NCBI RefSeq assembly: GCF_029873635.1
Contig: NC_080418.1
Location: 9,195,062-9,259,061, forward strand
Direction: 5' to 3'
Source: Malania oleifera
Lineage: Eukaryota; Streptophyta; Magnoliopsida; Santalales; Ximeniaceae
DNA length: 64,000 nucleotides
Shown here: piece by piece, positions 56,898-64,000 of the stretch
Layout of the letters: each line of letters begins with the position of its first letter
Position numbering within the stretch: position 1 is the first letter of the stretch
The notes under the pieces: generated by a model
What the model was told of the DNA's origin: nothing
The model's input: only the letters and a program-made list of their open reading frames with translations
Database searches by the model: none
Made by a program: the position numbers and the translations under genes

Positions 56898-59113
56898 TGT
56901 AATAACCCGGAAAATTTTAAATAAATTGAAATAATAAGGAAGATAGAAGGGAAGGAAGAATAAATTCAAAAAGGTGGCAGCAAACATTCGTCGACAAATA
57001 GACTGGTCTCGTCAATGAATGTTCTTCTTAACTTGTCGACGAGGGTACGCGTCTCGTCGGCGAGGAATTACCGAGAGGGGTTCTTTGCATGACTAAAACT
57101 TGTCGATGAACTGCGTACTGGGACTCGTTGACAAATCTCTGTGTATAAATAATGGATTTCTTTCATTTTGGCGTGAATTTCTTGCATGTTTCCTTCTCTC
57201 TCTAAAACCTTCGGCCATACCACCTTCTCTCTTCGATTCTAGGTTGGATTTAGCTCAGTTCGACGATCAAAAGCTACCCCAAGACTCTTGGGAAGATTCT
57301 CTGCAATATAGGCGGAGTGGATCTTTGATTTGAGTAGTTTGGGAAACATCCCAAAACCAAGGTAAGTGAATTATTTTGGAATTTCTTTAACAAATATTGT
57401 TCTTTGAAGCTTAGGAAGTACTATAGGAGTATTATACTAAGATTTGAGGAACTTAGAATTTTGGATTTCAGGGTCACGTTTTGTTAATTTTGGGTCAAAT
57501 TTCGAGGAGCAGGTAAGGGGAAATATTTTATAATGGTTTTTTCATAATTTTTAAAACAACTTGTTTCGAGTATGAATTTTTATATACATACAAGTATAAT
57601 TTTCTAAACCTTACTAGTATTGAAAATAATGTTTTTAGGTAAATAAATTATATGGGGAAAAATCATGTGGTTGAAACCATTTTTGATAATTAAATGATTG
57701 TAATTAATCCGAATGAGGAATTATTGAGACTGCAAATTTTGTTTGGTTGTGAAGTTTGCCTGGTTGAATATATTGATTGTTTGCGGATAGTGATGTGATG
57801 TATATTGTGGTAGAATTGTGGATATGTTAAATATTTGGCTGATGTTGATTTGAAATGTGGTTCATGTAAATTACGATATAGTGTTGGCAGTGGTGTGAGG
57901 AGGTTGTTATATCGTACCTGATATAACCGTCATATAACATTGGCAGTGGTATGAGGAGGTTGTTATATGAACGTTTATATTAGGAGGTAAACACTGACAG
58001 TGGTATGAGGAGGTTGTTTACCTATTTACTATGAATGGAGTGATTGTTTTGTAACCTGTGTGGTTTGTTTTGTCCTGTGTAGATTGTATAATCTACGTGA
58101 CTTGATTAGTCCTGTGTGGATCAGTCCTGTGTGGACATTTATATTGTGCTTTGATTAGTTCTGTGTGGACCAGTCCTGTGTGGACATTTATATTGTGGAT
58201 TGATTAGTCCTGTGTAGACTAGTTGTGGATTGATTAGTCCTGTGTGGACCAGTCCTGTGTGGGCATATGTGTTGTGTGGATTGTGTGTTGATTAATTATG
58301 ATATGGGTGTATTTGTGAAATTCTGTGAAGCGATTGTGTTAGCTGTGTACGACTTTTAATTAATTAAGTATTTTCGGTAAAGTAGATTACTCCACTTGAG
58401 AGCTTGATGAGGAAGGCGAGAACTCTGGTAATTATTTATGAATACCAGAGTAATGGGAAGCCACTTGTATGGGCGGGTGATCTTCCCCATTTTCGGTGAT
58501 TTTACCTAAATACATAATCCGATGGCTTACTGAGAAAGGTGAGTGCCCTGGTGTTAGCACTAGAGCAGAGGAAAACTACTTGTATGGGCGGGTAGATTTC
58601 TCTATTCTTGGGAATTACCAATAAAATATTGATGATTGTGGAACGTGGTTGGTTGGCAAAGTCGTTAACTTTGTGTGATTATGGGCATGATATTTTGGAT
58701 TACTTGTGGATCGTGAATGCAATTTGGATAGATATTTTAATTGTATATTAAACACTTCAGTTACATACTGTTATAAACTATTTTCTTCCTTACTGAGAGG
58801 TGTCTCACCCCGTCATATGTTAAATCTTTTCAGGTTATCCAGGTGATCGAGTTTAGATAGCTCCAGGGCAGGGTAGTTTTGTGAGCGAGACCTAAACGAC
58901 TATGTCTTAGTTTTCATGCTTTATTAAATTTTTGTCAGGTTTTGTATTACAGAGAATGTGGATGTGTTAAATGAGTTTGATGATGTATAATTATAGAACT
59001 TTGGTATATTATGCTCGAGGTTGCTTTATTTTATCTGTTGCGTGAATGGTATCAAAGACGTTTGTTGTTCTCATAACACTCTGGGCCCCACGTGGTGGGT
59101 CCGAGGTGTTACA
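56898..59113 (+). mobile_element. Solo LTR, Ty3/gypsy type, inside the copia polymerase
   Basis: TGTAATAACCCGGAAA...CGTGGTGGGTCCGAGGTGTTACA. The flanks TGTTA (56893-56897) and TGTTT (59114-59118) are a TSD with one change; joining across it restores KEPNLFAVKRILRY. GTATAAATAATGG at about 57142 gives plus orientation. It carries tandem repeats: three units around GGCAGTGGT(A/G)TGAGGAGGTTGTT (57890-58020), many GT(C/T)CTGTGTGGAC units (58070-58265), and two long imperfect units around GCCACTTGTATGGGCGGGT (58395-58620). Confidence 0.92.
56983..57150 (+). promoter_or_regulatory. LTR promoter: GTCGACGAA-type array plus TATA box
   Basis: About six sites: CATTCGTCGACAAAT, CTCGTCAATGAATG, CTTGTCGACGAGGG, TCTCGTCGGCGAGG, CTTGTCGATGAAC and CTCGTTGACAAATC, ending some 12 bp before GTATAAATA. 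The GAGAGGGGTTC block is present inside the array, as in the LTR at 21096. Confidence 0.65.
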
Positions 59114-59661
59114 TGTTTGCTGTCAAACGAATACTTAGATACCTGATAGGAACCGTTGAACTTGGGTTATGGTATCCTAAGTATACATTTTTTGAGATTA
59201 TCAACTATTCAGATGCTGATTTTGCTGGTAGCAAAGTGGATAGGAAGAGCACGAGTGGTACATGTCATTTCTTAGGACATTCATTAGTCTCTTGGTTTTC
59301 CAAGAAGCAGAATTCGGTTGCTTTTTCCACAACTGAAGTTGAATATGTAGCGGCAGGAAGTTGTTGTGCTCAAACACTATACATGAAGCAACAACTGAGA
59401 AATTTTGGATTAAGTTATGATACAATACCTATAAGATGCGATAATATGAGTGCAATAAACATCTCAAAAAATTCTATATTACATTCACGAACTAAACATA
59501 TAGAAATAAAACATCATTTTCTTCGTGATCATATGCAAAAAGGAGATGTGACACTGGAGTTTGTATGCACAGATGAACAATGGCCAGACATATTCATGAA
59601 ACTAGTTGCAAAGGATATGTTTATCCAAATTAGGCGAGAATTAGGTCTGATGCATAGTTGA
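59114..59661 (+). pseudogene. Sirevirus-like RT end and RNase H
   Basis: FAVKRILRYLIGTVELGLWY, then RNase H: INYSDADFAGSKVDRKSTSG (first Asp), HFLGHSLVSWFSKKQNSVAF, STTEVEYVAAGSCCAQTLYM (Glu), IPIRCDNMSAINISKN (Asp), HSRTKHIEIKHHFLRDHMQK and FVCTDEQWPDIFMKLVAKDM, ending at TAG 59659-59661 (...RELGLMHS). The frame is fully open, so this is the best-kept part of the element. Confidence 0.93.
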
Positions 59662-60322
59662 GAGGTTTCCTAAAATTATATTAGATGACATAATTCAGGG
59701 GGAGCAACGTCACTTAATATTCACAATTAGTTAAAAATTTCAAATTCAGCTCATTTAATTTTATTCGGTATCACATTAGTTAACAGTTGGTATCATGATA
59801 AGAGCATATTAACTTATACATGTTAATCCTCAAAAAATCTTTGAAATTTGCCACACTGTGAATGTTTGCAATGCAATTTACATTCAACAACACAACTTTC
59901 TGCATTAGCAAGAGGGGGAAGTAAGATTTTTCAAATCTGATGGTTGAATAAGTTCAAAACTTTAAGATTATACAGGGAAGAAGAGTATAAGATTATGTCC
60001 ACTCATGTATTATTATTATACACCTTTTTGTTGATGTCAAAAGGGGGAGACGAATTAGGAGGCAAAAAAGGGCAAAATGGTTAGCAAAACTAATTGTGTA
60101 AAGGGGGAGAAGAAACAGACTATATGAGAAGAATCATACTATAGAAAAAATGAGAAAAAATGGTTGGCAAAACTAATTGTGTATGAACATGAGCATATTT
60201 CATTTGGCATGAGCATATTTCATTTGTTGAATATTTAATGTATTATTTGAGGGGAGCCTTGTTAGGCGTAACCCATTTTATATTTTTGCTCGTGTATTTG
60301 TCATCATAAGAAAGGGGGAGAT
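59662..60322 (+). other. 3' noncoding region of the Sirevirus-like element with five PPT-like tracts
   Basis: G-rich purine tracts occur at 59696-59706 (CAGGGGGAGCA), 59911-59925 (AGAGGGGGAAGTAAG), 60039-60050 (AAAAGGGGGAGA), 60099-60114 (TAAAGGGGGAGAAGAA) and 60310-60322 (GAAAGGGGGAGAT, touching the 3' LTR). A 30-bp phrase around AATGGTT(A/G)GCAAAACTAAT occurs twice (60074 and 60158). Only the last tract is in the position of the true PPT. Confidence 0.8.
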
Positions 60323-61756
60323 TGTTGACTCTATGAGTCTAATCCTATTTTGATAATGACAAATCACTTGGTATTTGATCTGTGTATTTAGATTGTGAAT
60401 ATGAACAATATTTAGTATGCACGGAAAGATAACAAGTTATGGAAGTCATGAAGATTAAAGCATATACAACTTGGCACAATCCATAGAACTAAAAGAGTTG
60501 AAGAATGAAGATGCAAGTGGGAAGTTTAATATCGTCACGAAAATGGGTATTTAGAATTGAATGTATTTGCATATTTCATATGATTTAATTTGAGGCTCAA
60601 CGTATACCCTAAACTGACCTTAGGACTCATGCATCTCATGAACATCCTTAGGGGATATTTGTGGACTTAGAGATATTGTTAAAACCACGAAAAATATTTT
60701 ACAAAAGAGCAAACAAAGAATGCAAAAGCAAATTTTTCAAATTAAAAGGGAAAATCCAGAAGTTGGTCAGTTCAGAAGACTGAAGTTAAGTTCAGTCGTT
60801 TGAAGAATTTCTTCACAAGATTGAAGATTAAGTTCAGTCGTCTGAAGAATTAATGGTGAAACATAGAACCTGACAAAAACACATCAGAAGACTGAACTCA
60901 AACTTCAATCATCTAAACTCAATACTTCATAAGACTGAACCCAAACTTCAGTCGACTGAACCCCAACTTTAGTCGTCTGACCCTGTGTCTAAGTTAATTT
61001 TTTGAAACTCTATGGAATTTCAATCGTTTGGACTCTAACCCTTAGTCGTCTGAACCTGCGGGAAAGATTAAAAATTTAATTTTTTAATAAGAGAACTCGC
61101 GAATTATTTTTTGATCCAATGGTTAAGATTCATTCTAAGGGCAAGACACCTATATAATGAACATCTAAACCCTAGTGCCCTAACAAAGATCAACAAGAAC
61201 AAGAAGAATGATAAGAAACAACCACAAGAAGAAGAAAATCAAACCTTTGACATATGATTGAGCATATTAGCACAGCTTGGGAGATCACACTACTGAGGTT
61301 GTGATTGGGATTTCAAGTCTTATACTACACATTTGAGCTAAAGCTACTTTGATCCTCAAAAGGTTTTCTTGTGATTATTGTACAAGCATGTTGATATTGA
61401 GGTTTGGTAAATCACACTACTTATTAGTATTTAGTCTCATAGAGTTCTTCATATAAACTGATCTACTTGTTGATATTTAGTTTTCAAAGATTTTTTCATC
61501 TCAAAATCTATTATTGAATATAAGCTGAGTGATTGATCTTGAGTGTACTTATAGATTATTTTGATAAGATCAATACTTGAGAAAAACTTTTGCCATTGGT
61601 TAAACGGTTGTAATTCAAGTGTGTATTCAGTTAAAGGCTTTATATCTTTGATATCTTAAAACCACTTGATTAAATATCCTTAGTGTTCATCACTATATAT
61701 TTTATTGAAGGATATTTTCTGGAAGCATTATATTTTGTTTTTGATCTTTAGAAATC

Positions 61757-61806
<50 letters not shown>

Positions 61807-62592
61807 CATACTACAAATATCATATTGTGGTTGAATATTTGGAAGAAAACTTTTTGATTTAGATCATTATAATATTCAAGACAAAACTTTTGATAAGTTC
61901 ACATTTGATATTCGTGCATTTTTCACAAAGTGAACTTGAATCCTAATTTTCTCCAAAACTTTTACTTATATCATTATTTTGGGAGATTTGATAAAAAGGG
62001 AAATTGTGTGTTGAAGCATATCATTCATCTAACGATTATATCGTTACATACATACTGAACTTCAAGTTTCATCATATGGATATGTGTTACGATTTCAAGT
62101 GTACTCACTAGTTTTGTTAGAAGCAAATCTTGAGTTTTTTTTTTTTTTTTGTAGATTGGAAATTATATTGTATTGACGGTTTGGGTTGTGAACCGGGTGA
62201 GGAGGAAGCTGTGCCTCTTGTAAGCAGCAGATGTAAGGGAAGCTCCATCCCGGTTAAAGGAGCAGGGATATAGTGGAATTTTGGAGTAGGTTGCTTATGG
62301 TGAGGACGTAGGCCGGGTTTGTTGAACTTCGTAAAATTGTGTTTGCCTTCTCTTTTCCCTTATCCTTTTTATTTTCCGTAATGCATTTAAATATCTATCT
62401 TGCATGTGTACGTTGAATAACTCCACATGCACTTAACAATTAATTGGGTGAAAAGGATTCATTTATATAATAGTTTAAAATCGGTTTTACACTTCAATAA
62501 TCAACTTAATAAATTTAGAAATAGGGTTTGATGTGAAAGATTTTTTAAAATACTCAATTCACCTCCCTCTTGGGATTACACTTAAATTAACA
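60323..62592 (+). repeat. 3' LTR of the Sirevirus-like element
   Basis: TGTTGACTCTATGAGTC...GGGATTACACTTAAATTAACA, uninterrupted, 2270 bp. It carries the same TTCAGTCGTCTGAA array (60768-61060), a longer (TA)n tract (61760-61803) than the 5' LTR, and the conserved GGTGAGGACGTAGGC block at about 62298. Confidence 0.93.
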
Positions 62593-62597
62593 CAACT

Positions 62598-63372
62598 AAC
62601 TTTCTAATGGCTTCTTCACAGAATGTTCAAAGAAAAATATTTGCTCTGCAAAAAATTTAAAAAATTTTAAAAAAATTGAAGACAATGGAAGAGGTTTCTT
62701 TGAAAGCATTAGGAGTAATTGCTATCGAAAAGGCCACAACAAAGATAAATCAACAAAGTGTTATTAAATTAATGTTATAAAATCGAAATTAGTATCAGAT
62801 GACAAAGTTCTACAAATAAATCAGATTACAAACACAGCCACATATACACATGCCAAAGTATCATAAAATTTGTCTTATAAGAGGGAATGCGTGCATGCGC
62901 CTGCTTAATGAAACTAAAACTGAAGCAAGACAAGGGCACAAAATTGACAGGATGTACAAAGAATGAGACATGAAATATGAAATAAAAAAAGAATTCACTA
63001 TTCAAAAATTATTAAAATATGGAGGCATGTGTGATCCTAACATCTTGAATTGTCAAATTAAAGTCACACTACCAATATCGATTTAAGTGTGGCATGGAAC
63101 AACACAATACAAGAAGATGTCATGTGAATTAAGGATCGTTTAAAACCACTTATGCAATTTTTTTTTTTTTAAAAGTGCTAATTATAAGTGCTGAACTAGA
63201 AGACTCTTCAACCCATTACTGTATATCTCAGTTTAAAAGGCTTGCTGAACCTAAAATACATTTATGTTGCCACTTGTTCACCTTACCATGATGGAGTCCC
63301 ATATAACTAGGTTGGAGCATAGCTTAGGTCTTAAGATGCAAGGTAGGGAGTTTTGGTTACTAGGGAAGATGC

Positions 63373-63423
<51 letters not shown>

Positions 63424-64000
63424 TCATATAAAGATCATGAATTTGTCCTTCACCTGAGCTTCATATGGTTGTTAGCCTTTTGATTTATACAGAACTTAGA
63501 TTTAATGATTTTATGCCCCTATGGAATAAGGTAAACAAAATAAGATTAACTTGTTGAAACTTTCTTGAAGTGGTGTTGTGTGGCGATTCCTTCTTGTTAC
63601 ATATTTTGACTCTTGAAATCAGTATGCAAAGAACATAAAAGCCTAATAGGTGAAAGTTTGACGGAGGATGATTTTAGGGATGCTCTTTTAGGGATTTCTT
63701 TAGATAATATTACCTCATACTATCCCATTCTTTGGGTAATTTCTCTTGTTTCCAATACTAAGTACTTTTTCTTCTCTTGTAAGAACAAATTAATCATACG
63801 CTCTTGGATTTTACTTATAAAGTGTCTTGTTTGAAGAATGTAACCTAACCACTAGAGAAGATGATTCAGAATCCAAAAAGGAAGAAGGAATCAATCTTAA
63901 AAATTTTCTGGGAAGGACTCTAAAAATATCGAAAAGAAAAGGTAAATACTAGAAGGATTACTAGTAAATCTAGCTAATGCACTTTTCTTAAAAAGTGAAG
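62598..64000. other. Flanking DNA, no recognisable gene
   Basis: Mixed AT-rich DNA with a long (GA)n tract at 63376-63418. A 60-70-codon plus frame near 63620-63834 (SVCKEHKSLIGESLTEDDFR...) follows an acceptor-like TTTTGACTCTTGAAATCAG and might be an exon or a retroelement remnant. A second fragment at 63850-63950 reads EDDSESKKEEGINLKNF. Neither can be assigned. Confidence 0.4.

Larger units (their letters stand above)
49446..62592 (+). mobile_element. Full-length Sirevirus-like Ty1/copia element with two nested solo LTRs, inactive
   Basis: LTRs 49446-53873 (including a 2.2-kb insertion) and 60323-62592 run TGTTGACT...CTTAAATTAACA. The element TSD is a perfect CAACT (49441-49445 and 62593-62597). 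There is a tRNA-Met PBS at 53876 and a series of PPT-like tracts ending at 60322. gag with zinc knuckle, then about 1 kb without recognisable domains, then the C-terminal RT and RNase H remain; protease, integrase and the N-terminus of RT are missing. The LTRs differ at many sites, mostly transitions. Confidence 0.93.

Noticed and set aside
63613..63834. 73-codon protein at the right edge
   Set aside because: It starts with TTG, has no recognised motif, and is kept only as a possible exon or retroelement remnant.

Overview
This is nuclear DNA of a flowering plant, most likely a eudicot with a repeat-rich genome. The window has long AT-rich intergenic stretches, GA/CT, AT and GT microsatellites, plant SINE and TRIM elements, Ty3/gypsy chromoviruses, Ty1/copia elements including a Sirevirus-like one, a LINE remnant, and only two pieces of ordinary host gene. 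All calls were made by eye. Element borders rest on TG...CA LTR ends, target-site duplications (TSDs), primer-binding sites (PBS) and polypurine tracts (PPT), and may be off by a base or two.

Layout. 1-830 is the last visible exon (minus strand) of an uncharacterised plant protein, broken by an apparent 1-nt frameshift; its first intron and 5' leader may reach to about 3.9 kb. 4-9.2 kb is AT-rich with a tRNA-derived SINE, a second SINE fragment and two TRIMs of one family. 9199-10944 is a gypsy solo LTR. 11.1-16.98 kb is AT-rich with a small non-autonomous LTR element (13610-15389) and a MITE-like repeat. 16979-27931 is a complete but dead gypsy chromovirus (minus), split inside reverse transcriptase by a second gypsy solo LTR (21096-23190). 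28075-37810 is a complete but dead copia element (minus) holding a Sirevirus-type solo LTR (30207-34499), which itself holds a gypsy-type solo LTR (30479-32764). 38008-41477 looks like a terminal-inverted-repeat DNA element split by a solo LTR (38504-40680). 42199-42686 is a class I small heat-shock protein gene frameshifted by a 5-bp duplication. 43750-46588 is a LINE ORF2 fragment split by a solo LTR (44294-46504). 47037-49109 is another solo LTR. 49446-62592 is a 13.1-kb Sirevirus-like copia element (plus) with one solo LTR in its 5' LTR and another in its polymerase. The last 1.4 kb has no recognisable gene.

The window therefore records successive insertions: nine solo LTRs, eight with recognisable non-trivial TSDs and one whose TSD lies in a TA run, against three full-length autonomous-type LTR elements. 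Every open frame in those three is disabled.

The most interesting pattern is regulatory. LTRs of both superfamilies carry arrays of short palindromes directly upstream of their TATA box. The palindrome differs by family: TTCGTCGACGAA in four gypsy LTR types, CGGTCGACCG, CAGGCGCCTG, TTCAGTCGTCTGAA and a TTCGGTCGCCCGAA-like form in Sirevirus-type LTRs, and GGACTCA-TG-TGAGTCC in one more gypsy-type LTR. Position and palindromic form are kept while sequence changes, and a GTCGAC core recurs in unrelated elements. I recall palindromic repeats being described for Sirevirus LTRs; the gypsy arrays and the shared core are what I would check first.
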